Shown piece after piece: positions 42,401 through 51,035 of a stretch of DNA of 64,000 nucleotides. Under the pieces are notes generated by a model. That model was not told the origin of the DNA. It made no database searches and was given only the letters and a program-made list of their open reading frames with translations. Position 1 is the stretch's first letter, and the number at the start of each line of letters is the position of its first letter. Made by a program: the position numbers and the translations under genes. Location of the stretch: assembly GCA_037143795.1 (NCBI GenBank), contig JBAWXZ010000001.1:346815-410814 (forward strand). The letters run 5' to 3'. Source of the stretch: Firm-13 sp037143795. GTDB lineage: Bacteria; Bacillota; Clostridia; Saccharofermentanales; Saccharofermentanaceae.

Positions 42401-42572
42401 CCAAATCCACACCTTTTCCCTAACGAAATACAAGATGATATATGGCTTGGTAAGAAGTCCTTCATTTCTTTAAGAAACCCTGAAACGCCTGTTATTATCC
42501 TATAATCCATGAGTATAGCCACTTATAGGGTAACCAAAAACGTCTATAGATATTCTCTTGATTTTTTTATAT
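42401..42572. repeat. ~170 bp direct repeat, left copy
   Basis: Runs from CCAAATCCACACCTTTTCCC to ATTTTTTTATA. Shares long identical blocks with 46346-46516, such as AAGAAGTCCTTCATTTCTTTAA, CCCTGAAACGCCTGT, CTATAATCCAT, AGTATAGCCACTTATAG and GTAACCAAAAAC. Non-coding by eye. The rest of the 42277-42635 gap holds nothing else I can name. Confidence 0.9.
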
Positions 42573-42635
42573 TGAAGTCGATTCTATTCTTTGGTCAACC
42601 AGACTATAAGAAAACAGCCTCGTTAATTATTTTGC

Positions 42636-43511
42636 TTATAACTTTGATTTCTTTTTAAAATATGTAATCTTGTCTTTAAGGTTTCCTATATATTCATCAG
42701 CAAGTTTTCCGGCAATATAAAGTCTATATGTCATATCATATAATTCTTCAATTTCTTTATTGTTCATTCCCGAAGTAATAACGTTCCCGAGTTTACTATC
42801 GGTGTTGTTATGGCGGATGTCTGCCCTGTTAACAATAAAGCGAAAATCTTCGGTTGCCTCTGATCTCTCTCCCGTGCCGTCTACGTCAACAAATAGTTTT
42901 CGCAGAATTGTTGCCTTTCCATCAAGATTTCCCCTCATGCTAAAATGGTTATATATCAATATTGACTCTCTCGTTCCTCCGTCTCCAGTACCCTCTACTA
43001 CGGCAGAAACCGCTTCATCATTTGGAATGATTGCGTATTTGTGCTCGCCTATGTTAATTGCCCTTGCCGAAATGTGATCAAGCAAAATCCCGATATTGTA
43101 TTTGAACTTCAAAAACAAGTCTGTATAATACTCTTTCACTTCGTCACCGTGTTCTTTGGCACATTCAAAGACTTTTTCTTCACAAAATATATAAATATTA
43201 TAGAAAAATTCAGCATTACCAAATGCAACGGTTTCAAGTTTTTTCTCTCCAAACAATATTAGATTATCATAATTTGAAATACTATAAAAATCATCGCTGT
43301 TAAGTTTTGCTACAAATGTATCAATGTCTATATGAGTGTAAGCGCCTGACCATTGATTAAAAAAAAGGTTGGCAAAATCATGAATGCTTATCATATTTTC
43401 ATAAGTACTGTATTTTAACGCGGGAATCCTGTAGAAAATTTGTTGAAGTTGTACCAATTCCCCCTTAATATCGTACATATCTTCAATTGTTTCGAAAATT
43501 GTTTTCCGCAT
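42636..43511 (-). CDS. Hypothetical protein
   Basis: A 291-residue soluble protein without a recognised family. The first half is helical with many aromatic residues (YENMISIHDFANLFFNQW), the middle has SAVVEGTGDGGTRESILIYNHF, and the later segment EDFRFIVNRADIRHNNTDSKLGN is rich in conserved-looking polar residues. ATG 43511 follows GAGGGG by seven bases. It is alone between two CCTACCCGG-type repeats and the left 170 bp repeat. Possibly a defence cargo gene, but that is only a guess from position. Confidence 0.6.
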   Translation of the reverse strand: MRKTIFETIEDMYDIKGELVQLQQIFYRIPALKYSTYENMISIHDFANLFFNQWSGAYTHIDIDTFVAKLNSDDFYSISNYDNLILFGEKKLETVAFGNAEFFYNIYIFCEEKVFECAKEHGDEVKEYYTDLFLKFKYNIGILLDHISARAINIGEHKYAIIPNDEAVSAVVEGTGDGGTRESILIYNHFSMRGNLDGKATILRKLFVDVDGTGERSEATEDFRFIVNRADIRHNNTDSKLGNVITSGMNNKEIEELYDMTYRLYIAGKLADEYIGNLKDKITYFKKKSKL

Positions 43512-43739
43512 TTGCCTGCCCCTCCGCAATTTGATATCAATAATAATACTTCAAAATTCGTACTATTAACAGAAATTTCAATTATTCTATGTGCTTCAAA
43601 CATATATATAGGCTATCCTCTGTTTTTGGAGTATGTCGGAGCAATTGTTCATTCAAATTAATAGATTTTTATTAATATCGACAAAAGATTGCTTCTGCTT
43701 CTTTGTGTCGACATTTCTTTGCAAAGATTGCTAATTAAA

Positions 43740-43757
43740 CCGATTTTCGGGTAGGGG
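43740..43757 (-). repeat. CCTACCCGG-type repeat, copy 3 (inverted)
   Basis: CCGATTTTCGGGTAGGGG, the reverse complement of CCCCTACCCGAAAATCGG; inverted with respect to copies 1 and 2. The surrounding gap 43512-43944 is otherwise without a clear gene, with a GC-richer patch around 43790-43860. Confidence 0.6.
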
Positions 43758-43903
43758 GGTTATGCGTGAAGCCATGTATTATCTATACCTTCAAGCCCGG
43801 TTTTAGTAAATTCACTCATTTTTCAATTTATAGGGGGGATCGCCTTGCCGGGTCTTAGGGTTTCCCTGACAAATGCATTTAATATGCGATGAATGCTAAC
43901 CGA

Positions 43904-43987
43904 TTACCCGCTTCTCTTGCTTATGAACTCAAGCCCCTTTCCCATTACCTTCTCAATGCTGTCGTTCTTTTTACATAGATAACCCAT
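43904..43987 (-). pseudogene. Possible gene fragment (C-terminal tail)
   Basis: A leftward frame reads MGYLCKKNDSIEKVMGKGLE and continues FISKRSG to a stop at 43904. Its composition is protein-like and the frame extends upstream for ~10 more plausible codons (RLEFDSRS) to a stop. There is no ribosome binding site. It may be the end of a decayed gene whose earlier part is in the overlapping frame at 43945-44208. Confidence 0.3.
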
Positions 43988-44208
43988 TGATCTTGAATCA
44001 AATTCCAAACGGTCACTGATGCGAGCTCATAATTAATTTCAATATAGATGTTATTTCTAAAGTGAATCACCTCACACTCCAATCTGGATAAACCATGTGA
44101 ATACGAATCTTCTGCAATCAGCACGGTTTTATGCGGTGCAGAATAGGTATATTTCACAGAAATTAGTCCTTTATTGATAGGATGACAGAATAGGTGTTGG
44201 ATATACAT
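43945..44208 (-). CDS. Hypothetical protein, possibly part of a decayed gene
   Basis: An 87-codon frame four bases past the stop of the SH3 lipoprotein gene. No ribosome binding site of note and no recognised family; its last part overlaps a better-looking frame (43904-43987). Could be a frameshifted remnant. Confidence 0.3.
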   Translation of the reverse strand: MYIQHLFCHPINKGLISVKYTYSAPHKTVLIAEDSYSHGLSRLECEVIHFRNNIYIEINYELASVTVWNLIQDQWVIYVKRTTALRR

Positions 44209-44212
44209 ACAT

Positions 44213-44749
44213 TTAGGGCAGGGATTCCCCGATAGTGGGATCCGAATCCGACAGCATGGATGACACTACATATCCGGTAACATTTTCAATTGTAATTACT
44301 TTAGATAATGAACCGCTTATTTCCTGAAGGGTAACAACATCCCCCCTGTTCAAAAATGCAATAGGATCGTTTTTAAGCGACGCATCGGAATAAAGGGCTA
44401 CCATTTCCGCGTTGACATACATAATCTTGCTCAGAACAGCTGAAGATCCAACAATATCTACTGTGCTAGTTTCTACAGGCTGTGCAAATGAATACAAAAC
44501 GCAATTTGATTTATCTACCAATATATATGATCCATCCCCCGTATGAATTGATATATAGTCACCGATAATTTCATATGATGCAATACCAACAGTCCAAACT
44601 GATGTGCCTTCTCTAAGAATATCTGCATACATATATTTGGGTAAACTATTTATTTTATTGGCGTTATCCATTTTGATATCACTTCCACAAGAGGTTACTA
44701 AAATTAAAGTAAAGCAAATAAATGTCAATATTGTCTTTTTCATTTTCAT
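44213..44749 (-). CDS. SH3-domain lipoprotein
   Basis: A 178-residue exported protein. The N-terminus MKMKKTILTFICFTLILVTSC is a lipoprotein signal with the lipobox VTSC; the mature protein has an all-beta look, and the last ~60 residues (VNAEMVALYSDASLKNDPIAFLNRGDVVTLQEISGS) fit a bacterial SH3 domain. ATG 44749 has GGGAG upstream. Probably anchored on the outer face of the membrane. Isolated in the orphan-gene part of the island. Confidence 0.7.
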   Translation of the reverse strand: MKMKKTILTFICFTLILVTSCGSDIKMDNANKINSLPKYMYADILREGTSVWTVGIASYEIIGDYISIHTGDGSYILVDKSNCVLYSFAQPVETSTVDIVGSSAVLSKIMYVNAEMVALYSDASLKNDPIAFLNRGDVVTLQEISGSLSKVITIENVTGYVVSSMLSDSDPTIGESLP

Positions 44750-44969
44750 TTTTGTCTCCCTAATCAACTGTCTTATTTTACACGTCAAAACTCTGAAATA
44801 CTTAGTTGTCATTATGGGCTCTTTTTGTAACAAACTTAATTGTCATTTCACAAAATAATCTTGTGATGAGTTAAAATTCTCGTTATAAGAATAGGAATGT
44901 CTAATATTTGGCAACATATTAAAATAGAATTGGATAAAGTTTATCCAGAAAGACAAATTGCGGCCGTGC

Positions 44970-45392
44970 TCAATAATGAAAAAACTTCATATTGAATTTC
45001 GTCTGCTCTTTTCTTGCATTATCTATTTTTTCGGCTTTAATGCTGATAAGACGTTGCTTCAATTCAAGAGTATTGGGGAAGTTTGGCTCAATATCCAGTG
45101 CTTTTTCAATATAATCCTTCAAAATCGATTCATATGTTTCAATTGTTTTACAGCCATATTCTTGATTTCTATATTCTTCAATTTTTTGTTCCGCGCGAAT
45201 AAGCAAATTCTCAACTTCCTTTTCTCTATTTAGATTCAAATTTACTGTTCCACTATGTTCCACTTGAACACGCTGGATTTCATCTTTTACAAGGAAGCTG
45301 CTGCCGCAATACATGCAGAAGCCTTTTTCCTTTGCATCATCCATTTGGATATTACCGCCGCAGCTTGGGCATTTTAAGCTGACAAGTGCCAT
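44970..45392 (-). CDS. Zinc-ribbon protein with helical tail
   Basis: A 140-residue protein. It opens with a zinc ribbon, CPSCGG and CMYCGS (about residues 8-32), then VEHSGTVNLNLNREKEVENLL, and a helical, TPR-like region with KDYIEKALDIEPNFPNTLELKQRL. Similar zinc-ribbon/TPR proteins are common in Firmicutes and are thought to mediate protein contacts. Good GGAGG site before ATG 45392. Confidence 0.65.
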   Translation of the reverse strand: MALVSLKCPSCGGNIQMDDAKEKGFCMYCGSSFLVKDEIQRVQVEHSGTVNLNLNREKEVENLLIRAEQKIEEYRNQEYGCKTIETYESILKDYIEKALDIEPNFPNTLELKQRLISIKAEKIDNARKEQTKFNMKFFHY

Positions 45393-45450
45393 GTTTATTA
45401 CCTCCATTACTCATTTTATAAAGAAAAAATTTCTAATTAATTCAATAGAA

Positions 45451-46086
45451 CTATTCTTCTGTCCAAATATGTCCATTAAAAATTGCTGATATTTCTTCAA
45501 AGTATCCAACGTCAACCATATCATAGAAGCGTAATGTAAATGAGCATTTTTGATATTGCTTACCTTGATTATTATTAAAATGCGTGTTTATAGTAATTAA
45601 CTGTTTTTCTTCCGAATGCAGGCATCTTATAGAACAAATATCAAATGTTGGAGTCTTATCATTCAAATTGTCAAAATACTCAATAACCAAATCATCTAAA
45701 TAAATGTCATATGCTGGATATTTTGATGTATTTTCTAAATAGAACCGTATTTGTGAACTTTTATGAGAAATATTAAACTTACGAACAAGTTCTGGCATAA
45801 TTTCCTTTATTTGTTGCTTCAATTCTAACTGCCTAAATTTCGCATCTTTTCTTGCTATGGATCTATTTTGAAATATAGCTACTGCGCCTAAAAAAAGAGT
45901 TCCAATAGTTGAAAGAATACTTCCTTGATAAGCTAATAAATCAGCTGCTTTTCCATCTTCACTCGGTTTATATAAGAAAAAAGGACTAACAATAAGATAA
46001 TAAGCTAGCAATACTAATACAATAACCAAAACAAACATTACTTTGTATTTGTCAAGTTGATACTTGATAAATTTCACAAAACTCAT
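45451..46086 (-). CDS. Membrane protein of unknown function
   Basis: A 211-residue protein with two membrane helices at about 15-36 (VMFVLVIVLVLLAYYLIVSPFF) and 53-72 (GSILSTIGTLFLGAVAIFQ), then a basic coil (NRSIARKDAKFRQLELKQQIKE) and a C-terminal beta-rich cytoplasmic domain. The layout recalls short membrane proteins linked to mobile elements, but no family is recognised. 58 bases upstream of the zinc-ribbon gene. Confidence 0.6.
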   Translation of the reverse strand: MSFVKFIKYQLDKYKVMFVLVIVLVLLAYYLIVSPFFLYKPSEDGKAADLLAYQGSILSTIGTLFLGAVAIFQNRSIARKDAKFRQLELKQQIKEIMPELVRKFNISHKSSQIRFYLENTSKYPAYDIYLDDLVIEYFDNLNDKTPTFDICSIRCLHSEEKQLITINTHFNNNQGKQYQKCSFTLRFYDMVDVGYFEEISAIFNGHIWTEE

Positions 46087-46345
46087 TTCCTTCTCCTATT
46101 GCCGCGGCTGTACACATACTTTTATCATCATACATCACCTAGTATAATTACGGCAGAAAATATTCACAATTTTTTTAGTCATCATGTGCTTCTAACACAT
46201 CAGTATTATCCGCAATATATCCTTTTCAATCCTTGATCAGATCTATACATCAGCAAATAAACTATCAAATGTGACCGCCGAAGTAAAATTGAGCGATCAA
46301 AAATAATCCGGCGTTGACACAAAAATATTTACTTCAATTTGTCCA

Positions 46346-46516
46346 CCAAATCCACACCTTTTTTCTATCGGAATATAAGAAAATATAAGACTTGCTAAGA
46401 AGTCCTTCATTTCTTTAAAAAACCCTGAAACGCCTGTAATAAGCCTATAATCCATAAGTATAGCCACTTATAGAGTAACCAAAAACTTGTATAGAGATTC
46501 TCTTTATTTTTTTATA
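46346..46516. repeat. ~170 bp direct repeat, right copy
   Basis: Second copy of the element at 42401-42572, same orientation, roughly five bases in six identical by eye. Begins CCAAATCCACACCTTTTTTC. It ends right before the terminator of the core lipoprotein gene, so it probably marks the right edge of the island. The rest of the 46087-46345 gap is AT-rich with no gene seen. Confidence 0.9.
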
Positions 46517-46520
46517 ACAA

Positions 46521-46561
46521 AAAAGGAAGCTGACTCAAAACATTTGAATCAGCTTCCTTAC
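46521..46561 (-). terminator. Terminator of the large lipoprotein gene
   Basis: AAGGAAGCTGACTCAAA pairs with TTTGAATCAGCTTCCTT around an ACA loop with a single mismatch, then a T-rich leftward flank. Very stable. Confidence 0.9.
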
Positions 46562-46637
46562 AAACATTTTTGTTTTCCTTTTGACCGTGCCAGCATACTG
46601 CTGTAAAAAATCCCGATCCTTCAGCTCAATACTTCAC

Positions 46638-48206
46638 TCAATAGACAGTTATGGATTCCTGTGCAATGGGAGTACCGTCTTCAAGATATACATAGATCAA
46701 ATATATATCGGCAGGCATCAAAGTACCGTCTCCTGTATCAAGGGGCATATAAAAAGAGTACCCGTCAGCTTCAACAGTAGCAGTAGCTGACTTGATCAGT
46801 ACTGTGCCGTTCTCATTATAATAATCATAATAGAGTACAAGATCCGGCCAGGATGAATTGAAAAGAATATCATATTCTATTGTATCGACTACGGTTGAAT
46901 CGTATTCCGTTACAAATGCATCAGAAGAATAGTCATACCATCCGGCATTAAGAATATCAGCGGCGGGAGATGATGAACCGCTGGATGCAGCAACTGTAGT
47001 CTCAGTCGGTGTTGTTCCGGTAAGCTCAGCCATGTACTGGTTATATGTGGCCTGATCTATTGAACCGTCCTGATAGAGACTGTTAAGTGCCTGGGCGGCA
47101 GCTTCCATATATAGTTCATCTGAAGTTGACGGATCAGGGTTTATGTCATAAAGTTCTGCGGGAACTTCATACAAATCCCAAAGACCGGTTTCCTGATTGA
47201 CCTCAAGCTGGAAAACAGAGTCAACTGATATCATGGGAACATCTGAGGCGTTGAGTCTCTCTATTACTTTCTCACTGAGTGCTTTTTGAGCGACCGCATC
47301 TGACTCCGTCGTATCTTCGCCATTAATACTGGCCAGCAAATACGGCTTCAGAAGGTCTGCCATAAAATTCACATCATTGGATACATCGTTAATAATAGAC
47401 ACTATATCAGGTAGAGTCATTGTGATATTAACCTCAGCGGTTGTGTCGGTTAGGGTTGGATCCCCAACAATTTCATACGTGATTTTGCCGTAGAAATCCT
47501 TAGCCATTTTCATGACATTTTCATCCGGATCGAAAAAGTTGGTCGAATCATAATAGGGGCTTATTTGATCAATCGTATCCGCATCACCTGCAGCAAGTGC
47601 TGTAAAGAATGTCTCTATCAGCGCAGCAGGGTCACCTGCGGCCGGTCCGAAGGTGATTTCCGTATATGGGTCTCCCAGGATTTCCACCAGAGGAGTGGAG
47701 TCAGCCACAAGCCATACCTTATCTGATGCATTGTAAGTCATATCGAGTGTGATTTCATAATCCTTTGTCGGGGCCTTCTTGTCTTTGACAGCAGCCATAA
47801 GAGTGTCGGCGTCAAGCTTTCCATCCTCAAACCCGGCAAGAACTTTTTTAACGTCAATGGCTGTAATGGTTACATCACAGGCTCCTTCTTCTTTCTTGAC
47901 ATTCCCTGAAGTTGCATCAATTGTATATTCAATAAGGGTAAGACCCTTGTCCATGATTTCCCTGACCGCCTCATCTTTGAATTTCAGATCGGCAAAGGCT
48001 GTATCATCGGCAAATTCCGATTCATATTTATCATCCGTAAAAGTGCCGTCCTGTATTACATCAAGATAAGATGTAACTGCTTTTTTAATGTCTGCCTTCA
48101 CATTGCCTCCCAGAAGGGATGCAAGACTGCATGATGAGAGCAAAAAACAACCGGCAAGAACTGCTGATAACAGGCCCAGCTGTCGGGAAATAATATTCAT
48201 TTTCAT
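46638..48206 (-). CDS. Large surface lipoprotein
   Basis: A 522-residue exported lipoprotein: signal MKMNIISRQLGLLSAVLAG followed by the lipobox LLSSC. Residues ~35-165 form one alpha/beta module (IKKAVTSYLDVIQDGTF, CDVTITAIDVKKVL), ~190-330 a similar second one (PAALIETFFTALAAGDADTI, AEVNITMTLPDIVSII), then a short helical domain (ALNSLYQDGSIDQATYNQYMAEL) and a C-terminal beta domain. The two modules look like a duplicated DUF4878-like fold. Substrate or role unknown. GGAGG lies before ATG 48206. Codon use is core-like. Confidence 0.75.
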   Translation of the reverse strand: MKMNIISRQLGLLSAVLAGCFLLSSCSLASLLGGNVKADIKKAVTSYLDVIQDGTFTDDKYESEFADDTAFADLKFKDEAVREIMDKGLTLIEYTIDATSGNVKKEEGACDVTITAIDVKKVLAGFEDGKLDADTLMAAVKDKKAPTKDYEITLDMTYNASDKVWLVADSTPLVEILGDPYTEITFGPAAGDPAALIETFFTALAAGDADTIDQISPYYDSTNFFDPDENVMKMAKDFYGKITYEIVGDPTLTDTTAEVNITMTLPDIVSIINDVSNDVNFMADLLKPYLLASINGEDTTESDAVAQKALSEKVIERLNASDVPMISVDSVFQLEVNQETGLWDLYEVPAELYDINPDPSTSDELYMEAAAQALNSLYQDGSIDQATYNQYMAELTGTTPTETTVAASSGSSSPAADILNAGWYDYSSDAFVTEYDSTVVDTIEYDILFNSSWPDLVLYYDYYNENGTVLIKSATATVEADGYSFYMPLDTGDGTLMPADIYLIYVYLEDGTPIAQESITVY

Positions 48207-48355
48207 ATTGAACGCCTCCGTTTGATGATAAATGGGCAACTTACTTCACTTACATAATACACGAGCTGCCACAGAATTGCCACAATTAGGCTTGAAAAGA
48301 TCATGAATAATTGAATATATTCGATTATCCGGAGATAGATATCTATATCAAATTA

Positions 48356-49675
48356 TCAGATAATTTCCGGTTCATTCCTGAGGAGATACCACCTGTATAG
48401 GGCTGCCGTTGTAGACATAATTCTAATTACTGAAACAATGCCGAAAGTTATGACCATGGCATTGATCGACTGTCCCATAGCATTATAGATATATATTCCT
48501 AAATAAGGCATAACTACATTTGAGGATAAAATTATCGTATTATATATTGAAATCGATACAGCACGGTTTTTATTGGGTACAGCTTCAAGAAGGCATTGCA
48601 GAAGGGACAGCTGAAAAGCGCTGAATGTCGAACTGCTGATACTCTGAAAAACATAATAGAAAGGCATTCGGAACGGGTCCGGCATAACCAGCGACAGAAG
48701 CATTACAATACCGGAAACGGCAAACCCGGCTGCACCGATTACAAAAACAAAGCGCACTCCCTTTTTCTGGATCAAACGGCTCCATAGGTTCATCGTCAGA
48801 AACTGTGCCGAGGCACCCAGAACCGAAATAATGCTTAGTTGTGCCTCATTCAGGTGAAGAAATTTGAACTGGGCAACAAAATACAGCGACCAGTCCATTT
48901 CCCAGCCGCAGTAAACCAACAGCGCCACACCAAGAAATCCCATAAATTTTCTGTTATGAAAAAGTTTCTTTGCCGTTGCTTTAAGTTCCGACAGATGAAC
49001 ATGGCTGGGCTCCAGTGCGTTGCCGCCTGAAACTTTTTTCAGAACAAATACCTGTCCGACGGCAAGCGGGAATGCCAGCCAGTAGTAAATCTGATGAACA
49101 AGAATCTTATCCGAACCGGAAGCAGCTGTAAGAATGGCACCCGTTAACAAAGGAATTACAACCCCGACCGCGGTGTTCATCCTTGTCCTGAAAGTGTATA
49201 CAAGGTTACGGTCGCAAGGTACCGCCACATCTGAAAAAAACGCCTGCCACGAAGAGTTATACAGGGACATCGGAACATTTACCAGGACAAGCAGCCCAAT
49301 CAAAAACGGAATGCGGTTTGTGTCCATAAAAGCCACAAAACCAACAAGAATATATAAAATTCCCAGGCCGACAGCTGATAGGATAACCATTGGTTTCTTG
49401 TTATGAAGCCTGTCCGTGATCATGGCAAACGGAATCAAAGTAAGCATTCCGACAATAGGCGGAAGCGACGCGATCAATCCCAAATCGGATGAGGTCGCAC
49501 CAAGACGTGATGCATAAAGATTATTGTTGTTATGTGCGAGAGTAATAATCAGCGTGAAAAGTATACCTTCCGCAGCCAAAAGACGTGCAAGCTGATGGTT
49601 TGTCCGGAAAGACCGGTTTCTAACATCCGCAATACGGCATCTTATATTGGTAACCATGCTTCCGATACGGCTCAC
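48356..49675 (-). CDS. MFS transporter
   Basis: A 439-residue membrane protein with about 12 helices. The loop AMITDRLHNKKPM between helices 2 and 3 is the MFS motif A variant (D-R-x-x-x-K-P), and NVPMSLYNSSWQAFFSDVAVPCDRN is a typical helix 4-5 region. The GTG at 49675 is chosen as start because AAAGGAGG stands eight bases ahead; an ATG in between is out of frame. Substrate unknown. Diverges from the ATP-grasp gene. Confidence 0.88.
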   Translation of the reverse strand: MSRIGSMVTNIRCRIADVRNRSFRTNHQLARLLAAEGILFTLIITLAHNNNNLYASRLGATSSDLGLIASLPPIVGMLTLIPFAMITDRLHNKKPMVILSAVGLGILYILVGFVAFMDTNRIPFLIGLLVLVNVPMSLYNSSWQAFFSDVAVPCDRNLVYTFRTRMNTAVGVVIPLLTGAILTAASGSDKILVHQIYYWLAFPLAVGQVFVLKKVSGGNALEPSHVHLSELKATAKKLFHNRKFMGFLGVALLVYCGWEMDWSLYFVAQFKFLHLNEAQLSIISVLGASAQFLTMNLWSRLIQKKGVRFVFVIGAAGFAVSGIVMLLSLVMPDPFRMPFYYVFQSISSSTFSAFQLSLLQCLLEAVPNKNRAVSISIYNTIILSSNVVMPYLGIYIYNAMGQSINAMVITFGIVSVIRIMSTTAALYRWYLLRNEPEII

Positions 49676-49718
49676 CGCATATTCCTCCTTTGCTCTCTGA
49701 CATAAATATAGTTTATTC

Positions 49719-49746
49719 ATTATCGCAGTCTGCTTCTTTTTGACAA
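49719..49746 (-). promoter_or_regulatory. Promoter of MFS gene
   Basis: -35 TTGTCA (49741-49746), -10 GATAAT (49719-49724), 16-base spacer, 44 bases before the GTG start. Confidence 0.6.
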
Positions 49747-49850
49747 GTGTTTTTCAGGAATCGGACAAAAATGGAGCGGCATATGACAAATTTCTGCTAT
49801 CCAATTTTCCCGGAACCGCAATTACAGATACTCATCGGCGTCCATTATGG

Positions 49851-49879
49851 TTGCAGTCCACAATAATAATGGGTACAAT
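49851..49879 (+). promoter_or_regulatory. Promoter of ATP-grasp gene
   Basis: -35 TTGCAG (49851-49856), -10 TACAAT (49874-49879), 17-base spacer, 31 bases before the GTG start. Confidence 0.65.
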
Positions 49880-49909
49880 ATAAATTGAATTTCAAAGGAG
49901 GACGACCCT

Positions 49910-50959
49910 GTGATTACAGTTTTACTGACCGATGGAGCATTTACGGGATTGATTCGCACACTGCGCGAGGCATATCCGGGAAATGTCAGGATTATCGGTC
50001 TTTCTATGGACACCGATACCCCTCACCAGTCCATTCTGGACGCATTCTACGTCGTTTCCTCCCATGAGTCCCCGGAATATATTGATGAATTGATTCAAAT
50101 CATTACAGCAGAACATGTAGAAGTAATCTTACCTATTGTATCGGAAGGACTTGAGAGCCTGATGCAGAATGAATCCCTCATTTTCAGCAGAACCGGTGCA
50201 AAAATTCTGTCATCCCCGCTTTCGGTTCTTCGAATTGCCAACGATAAGGGGCTTCTATATACATTTCTTCAAAACAGCCGCGATACGGCTCTCTCATGTC
50301 TTGCTCCGGCTTTTTATCTTGCCGATACAAAATCATCATTAATGGAGGCGATTCAAAACATTCGCAGTTCCGGTAAAAAAGCCTGCATCAAACGCCGGCG
50401 CGGCGAAGATGCCGCAGGTTTCTGGGTTATTGACGATCAGACAGACTATACTTCTCAATTGTTTTATCAGTCGCCCAACAGGCAAATATCCGATACAATG
50501 CTTGCTGCTATGCTTATGAATGTCCGGGATGAGGATCCTATCCCTCCTTATATGGCATGTGAGTATCTTCCCGGTGAAGAATGGGACTGTGATGTGCTTT
50601 GTATGAACGGAAAGCTCATCAGTGTAACGACACGAATAAATCTGAGTATGACAGGGGGACTGACCGCAGTACTGGAAGTCAGGGATAATACTTATCTTGC
50701 CTCCTGCTGCGAGCGGATCATATCTGCCCTGAATCTATCCTTTGTTGTCTGCATCAGTTTCCGTGCAGATGCAGAGGGGCGATTTTTTCTACTTGAAATC
50801 AACCCGCGCATTATGGGAAATATCTACGTCTCCGCCCTTGCAGGAAATAACTACGTTAAAATGTCGATTGACCTTCTGAATGAAAAACCTGTCCATGCCG
50901 TTCCTCCGAAAAATGGTATCAGAACTGCCCTGTACTATGACCAGCTGGTTATAAAGTAA
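49910..50959 (+). CDS. ATP-grasp domain ligase
   Basis: A 349-residue protein of the CarB-like ATP-grasp type. N-terminal Rossmann-like pre-ATP-grasp region (VLLTDGAFTGLIRTLREAYPGNVRIIGLSMD), then ATP-grasp: KKACIKRRRGEDAAGFWVI, ACEYLPGEEWDCDVLCMNGKLI, and FFLLEINPRIMGN with the metal-binding Glu and Asn. Such enzymes join a carboxylate to an amine via acyl phosphate. The substrate is not told by sequence. GTG start with GGAGG eight bases ahead. Followed after 76 bases by the DUF2156 gene; the MFS gene is divergent. Confidence 0.85.
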   Translation: MITVLLTDGAFTGLIRTLREAYPGNVRIIGLSMDTDTPHQSILDAFYVVSSHESPEYIDELIQIITAEHVEVILPIVSEGLESLMQNESLIFSRTGAKILSSPLSVLRIANDKGLLYTFLQNSRDTALSCLAPAFYLADTKSSLMEAIQNIRSSGKKACIKRRRGEDAAGFWVIDDQTDYTSQLFYQSPNRQISDTMLAAMLMNVRDEDPIPPYMACEYLPGEEWDCDVLCMNGKLISVTTRINLSMTGGLTAVLEVRDNTYLASCCERIISALNLSFVVCISFRADAEGRFFLLEINPRIMGNIYVSALAGNNYVKMSIDLLNEKPVHAVPPKNGIRTALYYDQLVIK

Positions 50960-51035
50960 GAAATACCCAACAAGGCCGATCAAGCCGGACCGACCCTTTC
51001 AAACTGAATAAGAAACAGAGAAAACGGAGCAAAAT

